Shown here: piece by piece, positions 51,532 through 63,186 of the stretch
How positions within the stretch are numbered: the stretch's first letter is position 1
Layout: every line of letters begins with the position of its first letter
DNA from: Emydura subglobosa
Lineage: Eukaryota > Chordata > Testudines > Chelidae
Direction: 5' to 3'
NCBI GenBank assembly: GCA_007922225.1
Contig: ML679941.1
Span: 60,793,079 to 60,857,078 of the forward strand
DNA length: 64,000 nt
Made by a program: the position numbers and the translations under genes
The notes under the pieces: generated by a model
Database searches by the model: none
Told to the model about the DNA's origin: nothing
The model's input: the letters and a program-made list of their open reading frames with translations, nothing else

Positions 51532-52499
51532 GCCTTTTTAGAATAAGAGAACTGACTGACCTGTTGGCACTAAAAATATTTTTCTGCGTAAATTAAGTTT
51601 TCCCCTTATTCATAAATGCTACCTCTAGAAACAAATCCTGATCTGTCATGAATCCAGGAGCTGTGTACATTTATAATAGCATGAAGCAGAGTCAGGGAAA
51701 TAGTCATACATTCATCTTTTAAAATGAAAGTCTCTAAGGGAAAGTGCGTACAGTTAAGTCAAATCAGCCTGAGGCTGTTTCATCTCAGATGCTCTTGAGG
51801 AAAACCCAGTTTCACTGAGAGAATAAGTTATGTTTGTGCTATTCAGACAAATAATAAGGACCAAATGAGAACACATGCAAGTGAGAACTTACTAATGCAC
51901 AACATAGACACCCTTAGATTCACTTAGACTGAGCCAGCTTGCATATGGGAAGTGATACATAAAATGGTGTAATTTCCACCTCCTTCCAACCCCTTCGGCA
52001 TATAGATTATATTATGCTGACTTCAGACTCATATGCTCCTACATATAGCTTGCACCCTTACATAACAATGCTGAATTTGGTCTCCTGAGTCTATGTTGCT
52101 GTAACTTCTGGAAGACTAGAAGAAAGTCATGGAACAGGAAATGCACCTAACAATTAGGCGAGTCTAAGAAGTTGTAAGTTTCAAGTTGTAAATTACACTT
52201 CTGAAGTTGACCCTCTGAGTTTGTGGGTGTAATTTACCTCCTCTGTCCTCCCCACTGTGTAAGTTACACTAGTGTCAACACCATTAGACTCACCTCCAAA
52301 GTTAGCCCTACAAGCCTCTTCCATTCTAAACTTCTTTCCACAAAAAGCACACATTACTTTTTTTTAATATTGCCTCAGCACCCATTTTAATAAGAAATTT
52401 GATGAGAAGAAAGCTATGGGAGGGCCCAGATACCACCCACAGCAGCTTTCTTGGAACATGTTGTCTTGCTTTGGTGACCTAGCTCCTATTCCTGGCTTG

Positions 52500-52640
52500 A
52501 CCACTGCCCAACCGTGGGGAAACTGAAGCAGAGCGAGGGGAAATGACTTGCCCAGCTGTAAAATGAGAATAATGATGCTTACCGCCTCTATAATGCACAT
52601 TAAGGTTTACTGATGAAATGCACTATGTAAGAGCTAGGTA
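52500..52640 (+). mobile_element. MIR-like SINE fragment
   Basis: GGGAAACTGAAGCAGAGCGAGGGGAAATGACTTGCCCAGCTGTAAAATGAGAATAATGATGCTTACC, followed by TGCACTATGTAAGAGCTAGGTAGTATTA, carries MIR core phrases. Confidence 0.65.
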
Positions 52641-53526
52641 GTATTAAAGGTCGCAAAATCCCATTCTAGGGGTAGATGAAGAGCATGGTAGGCATTTCAC
52701 ATGCTCTGTTGCTGCAGGCCCAAAATAATACCACTCTGACTCCTAACATTATTCTGTTTGTTTGGAATTTCACATCAGAAGCCCAAATTTTAAAAAAGAG
52801 ATTAAACTGCTGAGTTTTGACTCTGTGAGTGGGTTCCTTTTCTGGAAGGTTGTACATTTGCAGTCATGTTTCCTGTCGAAGCTGATTAAGATAATGAAAA
52901 TTTTGCTTGTAGATTTGAAGATATAGTGGCTTAAAAAAAAATAAAAATAAAGGTATGCCCATCATATTTTTACTTCAAACACTTCTGACCCCTATTCACC
53001 TGGGTCCTTTCAGCCAACCACTGCTTTCCTTCAGAATCTTCCTAAAGTCCATCTCTTCAAACATGCAGACACAGGAGCTACTTCATCTTATTTTGATACA
53101 AGGGAATGTTGACCCAGATGGGAGGGTGTGGCAGGGGCTACTGGCAGAGTGGCTATTCCACCATTCCTCTCGCTGCTGCCAGCATAAGAAGTTGTGTCAG
53201 GGATTCCTGAGCTCCAAGTCCCATTTCAGCCTTTTGGGACTGTTGGCAGATGAACTAAGCTAGAAGAGCCACCACAATCTGCGGAGCACAAGGAACACCA
53301 GTGTATGCCACCTCCTGAGCTGCACAGGCATGTCTGAGCCATAACAAAGGCTCTCCTCATATCGTGAGCATACCACTGAATTGGCATGGCTGTGTTGATC
53401 TTGGTTTCATTTATAGGAATGTGTATCCTATGATTTCCAAGCCTTTGGATTCTCGTAGCATTGGGAATTTGCTACCCACCCTCCTCCTCTTTCACCCTCA
53501 GACACGGAATTTCAGTTCTGCACTGA

Positions 53527-53790
<264 letters not shown>

Positions 53791-53856
53791 ATACAAAACA
53801 AAAGAAAAAAAAAAGCCTTTCTGCATTTGCCCACATAGTGCTCTTTAGCCAGTATC

Positions 53857-53864
53857 TGTAAATA
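53857..53864 (+). promoter_or_regulatory. Pumilio-type UGUANAUA motif in SYT1 3'UTR (site 1)
   Basis: TGTAAATA fits the PUF/Pumilio consensus UGUANAUA exactly and lies about 65 bases after the stop codon. Binding is inference. Confidence 0.45.
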
Positions 53865-54074
53865 CCTCAGTAATATGGGTCCTTTCATTTCCAGCCATGC
53901 GTCCCTAACACAGATGAGTGGTACTTAAAATCCTGTTTTAATTTGCACAACCTTAAATGTAGAGAGCCCTCTAAAGGCCTTTCATCTCACCACTGCCCCC
54001 CAGATCTACTCTTCTTTTAAGCAATATGATGTGTAGATAGAGCATGACAGAAATGATTTATTGTATCACACAGT

Positions 54075-54082
54075 TGTATATA
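54075..54082 (+). promoter_or_regulatory. Pumilio-type UGUANAUA motif in SYT1 3'UTR (site 2)
   Basis: TGTATATA fits UGUANAUA exactly and lies in the part of the 3'UTR that appears conserved with mammals. Confidence 0.45.
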
Positions 54083-54484
54083 CCAGTATGCTGAAAATTT
54101 ATTTCTAGTTTGTGGATTTGTATGTTGTAAACGTTTCCTAATCTGTGTATATCTAGATGTTTTTAATAAGATGTTCTATTTTAAATTATGTAAATTGACT
54201 GAGATATAGGAGAGCTGATAATATATTATAGGGTAACTATTGTATCGTCTGCATTCCAGCAAAAATTTCAACTTGTAAGGCACTAGTAGTGTTACACTGA
54301 CATATTAAAGGACAACTTAAAATCTGAGCTTTCAAGTGAATCATCAAAACAACAAGATAAGCTTACGCAGTACACCTTGGAGGGGTGAATCCAGTTTTGT
54401 AGACTTCTTTTACAGGCAACTTAGCATGATCTGAGCAGCGCCATGGCTGACCTCAAGGAAGCGTAGCCAATATATCATTTTTTC

Positions 54485-54492
54485 TGTATATA
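54485..54492 (+). promoter_or_regulatory. Pumilio-type UGUANAUA motif in SYT1 3'UTR (site 3)
   Basis: TGTATATA, a third exact match in the same 3'UTR, lies about 80 bases upstream of the long G run. Confidence 0.4.
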
Positions 54493-54570
54493 TTTAAAAA
54501 ACTGAAATCATGGCTTTACACTGACAATTGAGGAAGCAGTTCCATGGGAGATAATTTCACATTAGAACAA

Positions 54571-54610
<40 letters not shown>
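54571..54610 (+). repeat. Uninterrupted poly(G), 40 bases, in SYT1 3'UTR
   Basis: Forty consecutive G residues lie between ATTAGAACAA and AATTCAGCAG. In RNA this could form G-quadruplexes. It could equally be an inflated homopolymer from sequencing or assembly. The poly-proline frame antisense to it is an artefact of the run. Confidence 0.95.
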
Positions 54611-54611
<1 letters not shown>

Positions 54612-56597
54612 ATTCAGCAGTAATGAAACGCTGCATCTAACCATTAAAAAAAAAAGTAGCTCTCCATTATCACCTTTATACAAAATTAACATACTGTGAA
54701 TTCCAGTTGTGATTTCACGTTCTAGGATCCTAATGAGTTTGCACATTAGACTTTGTAACAAAATATTTTATTATACGAACTCAGATTAGAAGGAATGCAG
54801 AATATTTTTTAAGCACAGCCGTGTATGTTTATTATACAAGTTTCATGGTGAACAGACAGTATTGTAATCCCATCAAAAGAAGACAAAAATTAGCCATAGT
54901 TCTGAATGCACTTCAAAGTAAGCCAAAAGAGAACAGCTAGTGACCTTTTTATATACTATTTATACTTAAAAAGTTTTAATTTGTCCTTTAAAAACAAGTG
55001 AAACAAAACAAACAAGTTCTAGAAAACTGAAGCAGCCTCTTATGTATACTAGATGCTCGTTTCAGGAGGAGTTTTTAAATGTTTTCAATGTTATTATGTA
55101 GTAAATGGCACTATTATAAAGCTATTAGTCATTCCATAAGAGTCTTGAAAGACTGCTCTGTGTATCACTGTGACTGCCGTGTGTGCTTAGAAATGTAGTT
55201 TTCTCAGTGGATAGCAATCAATTTATTCCGTAGTGATATTGTAATAATACTGCCATTCCCTTCTACTGCACTGCCGAAGGAGTGCATAGCACAAACAGTT
55301 CTAGTTACTATGGACCAATTTAGAACTGACAAGCTATGTGTAGGACAAGGATGTTATATAGAATGGGATGACCACACAGCATTTTGTCGAGCACTGTGCA
55401 ATATTCCACATTCTGCCCCGCCCCTTTCTCTTGTAGCCAGTTTCATCTCATGGCTAGACAGCATAACATCTCAGATTATAGCATTTCATCCTGTCATTTT
55501 GGGCATTACGTTTTTTTCCTCAGGTCTTATCCTTTGAGGCCCTTTTTATTTTATGGACTGTGAATATGTTTATAATGCTTTGAAGACTTAGCTCTTTTCA
55601 CTACCACTAAACACCAAAAAATTGTGGCACAATACACCTTTTAGAGGAAGGAGTGTGATTTTCTTTAATATAATTTCAGGCTGTAGCTCTTTTTTAAAAA
55701 CCAAACAGGGATCTGACCAAATGAGTCTATCCTGAACACTAAATTCCCCAACCCCCTCCAGATTTTACTTATAAGGTGTAGCCCTACAGAGTTCTGCCCA
55801 TGTGTGGCCAAGCAAACCAGCTTCCATTAAATTGGGAAGCACAAAATGGATGTGAATAAACCCTCCAGTCTCGCCCCAACTGCAAAATCTAGAAATAGCA
55901 ACACTGACAATTTTTAGGATTGTTTCTTTTTACATGAAACATGGAAAAGGCACAAGTGAGGCATATTCTGAGATAAACAGGTGTGTGCACAGGAAGTGTC
56001 AAGTTGGACTATTTTTTTAAAAGGACCAAACCGCGCCAGAGAAAGGAACTAGGTTAACATATTTGCAGCAAAGAACAGATATTCAGCTTCATGATATCCA
56101 ACTTTAAGGTGTTCATTCAAGAAATTTGCAGGTTCAAACTGCCAGAACTGATTCATTGTGTTAAGGTATTCTTAATACATTCTCTTCCTACACTGCCAGA
56201 CAATGTCACCATAGAAATGGTTTGTAATGTACTATGATTCTCAGAGACCGAACCTGCTATATGACCAAGATGACATTTTCATCCTCAAAGAAACCACATG
56301 TACCTTTCTGACAAAGCTGTGTAAAGTATTAGAATCTGATGCTGTAGAAAGATCCTAGTTGCCTTTGTGTATATTTACTGCCTGCTTGAGTGTTTCTACG
56401 TGTGGGTTTTCTCTGTATCTTGTAGAAATGTTTGGGGTGTTTTATCCTGCCATATTGCTCGTGACCCACGAGCTGACAACTTTAGCTGTATTTTACCTTC
56501 ATTTTTGATGAGGTGGCTTATATTTTGTTTCACTTTGTGTAGTAAATCCCCCAGTAGAATTGTCGTTAAAAATAACATACATATTACACAGATATTC

Positions 56598-56603
56598 AAT
56601 AAA
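56598..56603 (+). promoter_or_regulatory. Polyadenylation signal AATAAA, probable SYT1 distal site
   Basis: A canonical AATAAA lies in TATTCAATAAAAATG and is followed within 15-45 bases by T- and GT-rich sequence (TTTTATTTCCTGTTGATGTTTCAGTG), as expected for a downstream element. It lies 2.8 kb after the SYT1 stop. A weaker candidate AATAAA occurs at 55855-55860. Confidence 0.75.
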
Positions 56604-56622
56604 AATGTTTTATTTCCTGTTG

Positions 56623-57590
56623 ATGTTTCAGTGTTTCAACTCTTTTGATTTAAAATTAAAAAAAAAAAAGATATTGCTCCTTAACATTTATTAGCATAGT
56701 CACAATCGGGCTGCACACTGATACAAATGGACAAGTAATCAAAACCTCAAACTTTACATCTGCCTCGTCTCTATAAATAGCAGGACTAACTATGAAGAAA
56801 ACTCAGACATTGTAAATTTCTCCCATTACTTTCAACCAGTGATGGGCAATTGTGATCGATAATAGCTAGATAAATTGTTTTTACAGGTCACACTGGTTTC
56901 CCAAGAAGTTTGAAGTCCTGAGTGTTTATTGTGTCTATATTATGTTTATTGGTGTCTATATTATGCTGCCCCATCAAGAGATGCATTAGCTTCTATTTAG
57001 AGCCAACAAATAAGCCCAACAGCTCCCCACCCAGCCAGCTTCTATCCATTTACTTTGTGTTAAAGTGACAGACATCAGAAAAAATACTCACCTTTTTGTT
57101 TAATTTCCACACCAAATAGTGAGATACTTGACTGAAATATCCAGAGGAACGAGACCGGTGGCAACACAAAGTACAAACAGAGAAAGGGCTCAGGATTTAA
57201 GTAATGCCTCCCAAGAAGAACGGTAACAAAATAAATAAGTTTTGAAGGGCAGCTGCTGTCATTTAACACTTACAAATATTTATCACCCTGTGCTATCCCA
57301 CATACCATTGTTGCTTTCCCATTCTCAGACCAAGATGTAACTGTTTTGTTGGAGCCCACATAGTGATAACTCTTGATAAATACCTATTAGCAGCAAACTC
57401 TTACTGTATTGTACCATTGTTTACCAAGAATTATAGCTTGTTTTACAATAAGTTTTGTAACATTTTTTCTGGTTTTACACGTTCCAGATCATTTTGTCCT
57501 GTTTTACGTTTCTGAATTATAGTTAGACCCTGACCATGTGAACAAGAACCAACCAGCCGATCACCTGACAGAGAATGCTCAATGCCACCT
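56623..57590 (+). other. Intergenic DNA downstream of SYT1
   Basis: AT-rich sequence with no recognisable exon, RNA gene or repeat family. A direct echo (GTGTCTATATTATG, twice around 56930-56965) is the only local structure. Confidence 0.6.
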
Positions 57591-58645
57591 CAGAGCCCTA
57601 GTCAACCCTGCCCAGAGTCCCATCACCAGCCGTGGACAGCCCTCATGCTTCAGAGAAAAAAGAATTTTTTTTTAAATGAATACATTGGGTGGGGAGAGAG
57701 AATCCCTTCCTGACATCTGCAGGTGGCCAGCAGAAACCCTGAAGCTTGAGCTTTTAGGCCCATAAGACAAACCAGAAGTGAAGCCTGGGTCTGTTAAGTC
57801 CTGATCCTTCCCATCACAAACAATGCTATCATAGAGTTGCACATATACATTTGTCCAAAACGCTTTTTTGCAAAGCTGTTCCAGAACCTCACCCTCAGAT
57901 GGTTAGAAATCTCCTTCTAAAGTTCCAGCCTGAATATTTTCATGGCCACTTTATACCCATTTGTTCTTGTGCCAATATTATTCTTCATCTTAAATAGCTC
58001 TTCACTCTTCCTGGTATATATACACACACCCTCCCCCAATGTATTTTTAGAGTACACTCATATCCCCCCTCAACCTTCTTTTGCTAGCCTAAACAAGCTA
58101 AGCTCTTTTAGTCTCTTCTCATACGATAGGCCCTTCATTTCCCTGATCATCTTAGTTGCTCTTCTCTGCACTTTTTCACCTTTCTTGAACATGGATGACC
58201 AGCAATGTACACAATATTCCCAATGAGGTCTTTCCAGTGCCTTGTACAAAGACATTACTACTTTAATCTCTGTAAATGCATTGCCTGATACACCCTAGGA
58301 TCACAGGGGTGGTTCACAGTCATCCTGTAATCAACTCAGATACCCAGGTCTCTCATTTCCTTTGTCAGCTCCAATCGATGAGGCCCCAGCTTGAGCTGAA
58401 ATTATTATTAGACCCTAAGTGCATGACCTTGCACTTCATACTACTGAATTTCATTCCTTTTCTATCACTCCGGTCATCCAGATCGTCCTGTATAATAGGC
58501 TACATCTCCTCTGTGTTGATGATGCCTCCTAACTTTGTGTCATCGGCAAATTTCATTAGCATACCCCTACCCCCCCTTTGTGCCAAGATCATTACAGGCT
58601 TCATTGCTACTCAGAGAGCCTCAACTCCTACTGAATGCCATGAAG
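57590..58645 (-). mobile_element. CR1/L3-type LINE fragment with RT box, antisense
   Basis: On the - strand, a 61-codon frame from 58255 runs ALERPHWEYCVHCWSSMF..., KVQRRATKMIREMKGLSYEKR: the CR1-clade pol C terminus. Further upstream on that strand, AAATTTGCCGATGACACAAAGTTAGGA (about 58534-58560) reads K-F-A-D-D-T-K-L-G, the catalytic box. KCKVMHLG-type text (GTGCAAGGTCATGCACTTAGGG) lies between. Stops and indels break the frame. Confidence 0.9.
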
Positions 58646-58649
58646 TCAG

Positions 58650-60425
58650 TATCACACAGGACTGCTGAACAGTTTAAACAGGATTAAACCCAAAATGATG
58701 GGAAATGAGCCAGCTCATTGTATTTTATGTTAGACTTAAGAAGAAATCATGTATCAACAAAAGAGAATTATAAAGCAAGACTTTGTCTACATCCATGTAA
58801 CCAAGAACACCTTTTGTTCTTACTACCCCTCTGGATTGTCTCATCAGCAGCTTCTGACAGAGTTATCAAATGGGTGTATTTTCAGCCTTGTGGAACCCTT
58901 CGAAGTTCTCCCAATTTAATCTTCCAGATAAACCTGAACTTCCTAGGAATACCTTAAGATTCCAATGACCTCAGACTATTCAGAATGTCCTCTCTTCCCC
59001 AGTCACTCTTTCCCCTACCCAATGAGCAAAACCTCATGTAGCTTCCAATGCCAACAAGACAAAACAATCACACGTCTTCTCAAGTTTCCAGCCCCAAAGT
59101 GCGCTTGAGAGTAGTCAGGCTTTCAGATAAATGATGCATGGAATCTGCATCCAGGTATTGTCAAAGATGCCGTGAGGCTCTCACCCTTCAGGTTCTGCAG
59201 CACCACGATGTTAACATTTCTACAGGACAGTGTATATAATTTCCCCAGGGCTACAAGTAGTACCAACTTAAGGAGAAATTAGATTGGCTTCTTTTTCTCC
59301 TTCCAATTTAAGCTTCTGCATGTTCACAAGAAGCAGGTGGCGCCTCGGCTCAATAGCTTATGATCTATAGCTTATGTTTCCACATGAGCAGCAGTTTGCT
59401 TCCACTTGGTCTTAGGGCATAGGAAAAAAAAACCAAACAAAACAAACTCCCAGGCTTCAGTTATCTGCTCAGTTCCCACACTTATCAGCCATTTTAGCTG
59501 ACTGTCAGGATTTCAAAATGCCGTCCTTATGTCAGTCAAAATCAGTTTTTCTACCATGGCTAATCAGTTAATCTGGTCTTTACAGCTAACATAAGGAAAA
59601 AATGCTTCAGATAATAGCTGTTATACGAAGTGGGAAAAGCAGCAAAAATTATTCATTTTATTCAGCTCATTTAACCCCTAATCAACTGTCAAGTAAAATA
59701 TTCTTCTCAACTGACAGCCTCAGTTAGCAAGGATTGCTTTTTCACATCATGAGTTACTGAAAGAAAGCTAATTGCCCATTACTTATGCAAAATGAGAATG
59801 AGGACATTATATATTCTGATTACTGAACACACCAGTTTCCTTATTTATTTTTGCATTAGCATTTTCACTGTATACATTGCCAGATCAACTCCTTACCTTT
59901 AAAACCAACTTCTTAAGATACATATTAGAAAAAAATCTGACTGATTCCTATTTTTGGTGTCATTTTAGGCACAATTTTATTATCCACATGTTGCATGAGT
60001 AGAATTGTTTTTTTTAATTTTAAGAACGTTCATAGGTCACAGGAAAAACAAATGCATCATTTCTGTCGTTGTGTGATACGGTAGCGGCCTTTGGCAATTT
60101 TACCTAAGATAAATAGTTATGGTTACTTTGTCATCTGCAGTACTTCTTTGTACTTAATATAGGGTAGACTTTGAATATTACAAATACTGAGGTTATCTAA
60201 TGTCACTCAAAAGTTTCGGGGTGACAAGTTACATTGTGCAGAGAGGTATTAAATATTGGAGAGTACTTGATTATAACTACAGTAATGGTCTCTGAAGCAA
60301 CTAGCATCACCAAATAGTTTATTATAATCAATATAAAATTACATTTAATTAATCACGCATCCTATGAGCTACTTAGTGACGCTTGTGAGGCACCAAACCT
60401 GCTAATGGGAGTCAAGACCTTTACT
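58650..60425. other. Non-coding stretch, nothing recognised
   Basis: AT-rich DNA without a gene or repeat I can name. The ATG frames of 60-80 codons here have no recognisable motif. Confidence 0.5.
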
Positions 60426-60427
60426 TA

Positions 60428-60541
60428 GATTTTAAGTTCCCTAGGGCAGGGATTGTCTTCTTTATTCTGTGTGAGTGTGTACAGTGCCTAGCATAATGAG
60501 GCCTGGATCAGTGGTCTCTAGACACCAGCACAATATAAATA
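60428..60541 (+). mobile_element. L2/MIR-type tail fragment
   Basis: AGATTTTAAGTTCCCTAGGGCAGGGATTGTC, GTACAGTGCCTAGCATAATGAGGCC and AGACACCAGCACAATATAAATAAAT follow the tail order. Confidence 0.8.
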
Positions 60542-60549
60542 AATCGCTG

Positions 60550-61515
60550 AGCTCTTAGACTGTTTCAGTGAAGACTTATTAACTTTCAATATTGACATGT
60601 ATGTCTCATCATTATTTAAAAACATTGTCAAGAAAATGGTGCACAGGCTACTAAACCAATACCATGAGCTAAACAGAGCCACTATTAAAAAAGCAGCCTT
60701 TTGCCAAAGAAAAGGAATTCATAATTGTTGGTTCAGACAGGCCGAGTGACCTTTGCACCTAAATCTGCTCTCTAAGTCTATCCTACATTCCTGCACAAAT
60801 CTCTCAACATCTTACTACTTCATTTCTCCAGTCCTGTTATCTATGATTCCAGGGACATTCTGCCCTTGTATTCTTATCACGGGTGTACACTTGCACTTGG
60901 CCAGGAGTGTCTATTCTTTCATCTGTCTCTTTTTCATAAAACATAACTCACATCACCCCTAAGAAGTTGTTTCCAATGCACTGAAAATGGATTTGTCATC
61001 AAAGAATTCCAAGTATTGGCTTAGGATAAATAATCTATGGGACCTGACAAATATATCACAAAGAGTTGGTCTGTGGCTGTAAATCCTGATTGAAGGCCTG
61101 TCAGTTTGGGACTTGGAATGTAACACTGCAGTCAGTTGTTTCACACCTAGTCAAAAATGTTATCATACACTTATTCTGGCAAAAGACAAAAATGGAGTGT
61201 AGTTACTCATATCCTACTTGTCACATTTTCTTCTTTAGAAGAATGGCAATGATACAAAGCCAATTTCTTGGAGACATTTTCTGTGACATTTACAAAACCA
61301 ACTGGTCTTTCATATGCTGTTTCCTGAGTTTCTTTTTCTTATAAAAGGTTATCCAACTCTTAAACTATGATGGTTACGATTTTCAAAGATGATTCACTGA
61401 AATTAATAGCGTGTGGTTAACTTGCCTAGCTGACTTTGACAATCTACACTTAACTTTGGTAACATCTGTCAAACTTCTCATAGTTTTCACTCACTCCTTC
61501 CTCATTGCTGACCAT
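60550..61515. other. Non-coding stretch, nothing recognised
   Basis: No gene or repeat that I can name. Short frames only. Confidence 0.5.
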
Positions 61516-61521
61516 GATTAT

Positions 61522-62202
61522 GGCCCTACCAAATTCATCCTCCACAGTCAATTTCACAGTCATAAGATTTTTTTAAATAGTCAATTTAACGGTTTTAGAT
61601 GTTTACACCTGAAATTTCATGTTGTTGTAACTGTGGGGGTCCTGACCCAAAAGGACATTGAGGGAGCATCACAAAGCTATTGTACTGGGAGGTCATGGGA
61701 TTGATACCCTTACTTCTGCACTGCTGCTGGCATGGGTGCTGCCTTCAGAGCCGCCAGCAGCATCACAGAAGTGAGGGTTACAGGGCATGGGGACAGGGTT
61801 ACCATACGTCCAAGTTTTCCCAGCAGTCTCCTACCCAGATTGGGGGCTGACCGTTGGAGCCATAACCTCCCTCCCTGGTTGCGGGGTGACAGCTCAGGCC
61901 ACAGCTTCTCTGCCCAGTTTGGGAGCTCTTCCAGCCAGCAACAGCAGAGCTTCTTGCAGCCAGGGGAGGTTCCCAGAGGTGGGTCAGACCCAGCTGCAGG
62001 AGTGGCCCTTGCAGGGGAAGAGAAATTCCCATCCTTCCCCAGCCAGGACCGGGACTAGCAACTGAAGCCCAGCCCACAGTCGGAGCCCCCAGCTACAGCG
62101 CCCCCAGCCCTGCCCCTCTGCTACCATAGCCAGATTTCACCAGGAGGATTAGATTTCACAGTCCATTATGAGTTTTTCATGGCAGTGAATTTAGTAGGGG
62201 CC
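61522..62202. mobile_element. TIR DNA element (GGCCCTACCAAATTCA), 681 bp
   Basis: The left end GGCCCTACCAAATTCA (61522-61537) is mirrored by TGAATTTAGTAGGGGCC (62186-62202). Subterminal CAGTCAATTTCACAGTC mirrors GATTTCACAGTCC. The interior is GC-rich (61720-62110) and includes TTACCATACGTCC, found in another reptile repeat, suggesting a composite. The 92-108 codon frames inside are low-complexity and not genes. Flanks (ATGATTAT and TGATCGTA) only partly agree, so no target duplication is claimed. Confidence 0.72.
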
Positions 62203-62254
62203 TGATCGTAACTGACAAAGTCCCAGAATGAAGATAATTAAGTGGTCATAGGTT

Positions 62255-62480
62255 GAGAGATAGCCTTCTCTTCATGGATTAAAAATTGGCTACAAGATAT
62301 ATCAAAGATTAAAAATAAGTGGTCAATTTTCAATATGACGTAAAGGTAATGGTAGGGTCCCAAAAAGGCTCAGTATTAGAACTGGTGTGGTTTAATATTT
62401 ATGAATTATCTTTGAAACACTGAACCCAGTAAGGTGCTGCATTTGCCAATGCACAAAATTATTTCACTTGGAACAGACCT
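62255..62480 (+). mobile_element. CR1-like RT fragment
   Basis: GATTAAAAATTGGCTACAAGAT, AAATAAGTGGTCAATTTTCAATATG, GGTCCCAAAAAGGCTCAGTATTAGAACTGG and TTTAATATTTATGAATTATC correspond to the CR1 segment 'DWLQDR...GVPQGSVLGP.LFNIFI.DL', with indels. Confidence 0.6.
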
Positions 62481-62859
62481 GAATTGTAAAGGCATCTCTA
62501 ATTTCAGCGACTGTAGTAAAAATACCCAGGTAGGCATTTCAACCTACAAATATTGATTACTTTTTCTAGTAATGTGGTCTCGGAGTCATGTGCATGTGCA
62601 TAATATTGTCTTAAAAAATATCAACTAAGAAGGGGTAGAAAGCATGACTGCTGCCCAAGTCGTTAATGAAAAGCCATTAATGAAAAAGATGATAGAACTC
62701 TTATACAGAGCCGCTTATACTTACACAAAGTCGCTACTACAAAAAACAAAAAGCACTTCTTGTTGATTGTCTCCAGGACATCTTACATGCACACACATGC
62801 AGGATGCAACTGAAAGCTCACAATGAAGTATAAATAAAGTGTTTAAGCAAGACATGAGA

Positions 62860-63186
62860 GGAGGAGATTACTTACTGTAACTGAAGGTTCTTCGAGACAT
62901 GTGGTCCCTATCAGTATTCCACACATGGAGCGTGCATGCATGCCATGTGCCTGAGTCCAAACTTTTCTACGGGCTGTGTCCGTTGACCTACACATTTGTA
63001 GTGTCTTGGTTCGTGCTTCCAACCAAGATTCTAAGGGGCGGGGTGGGTCAATGCCACTCCAGGCCCTCCTCTTACTGCAATGCAATGAAGCTTACCAAAG
63101 CAGAGGGGAAGGAAGGTGGGTCGTGGAATACAAATAGGGACCACACATCTCGAAGAACCTCCAGATATAGTAAGTAACCTCCTCCT
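62860..63186. repeat. Inverted-repeat end of the DIRS-like element
   Basis: The left arm (62860-62922), GGAGGAGATTACTTACTGTAACTGAAGG then TTCTTCGAGACATGTGGTCCCTAT, is mirrored by 63123-63186 (ATAGGGACCACACATCTCGAAGAACCTCC, TAGTAAGTAACCTCCTCC). The arms are about 63 bp with few mismatches and enclose a 200 bp GC-richer centre. It resembles the end sequence of a turtle DIRS-like family (TTCTTCGAGATGTG...). Confidence 0.75.

Larger units (their letters stand above)
53791..56622 (+). other. SYT1: SYT1 3' untranslated region
   Basis: The 3'UTR begins after the TAA stop and runs to an estimated cleavage site about 15-25 bases after the AATAAA at 56598-56603, giving about 2.8 kb. The stretch about 54045-54260 (TTGTATCACACAG..., then TCTAGATGTTTTTAATAAG) resembles my memory of the mammalian SYT1 3'UTR, so I infer conservation. 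It contains three UGUANAUA motifs, a possible earlier poly(A) signal at 55855-55860 and a 40-base G run at 54571-54610. The exact end and use of alternative ends cannot be settled from sequence alone. Confidence 0.82.

Noticed and set aside
54516..54761. Frame with poly-proline on the - strand
   Set aside because: It is the antisense of the G40 run in the SYT1 3'UTR.
61732..62077. Three overlapping frames of 92-108 codons
   Set aside because: They lie inside a TIR element with skewed composition, and both strands are open for the same reason.
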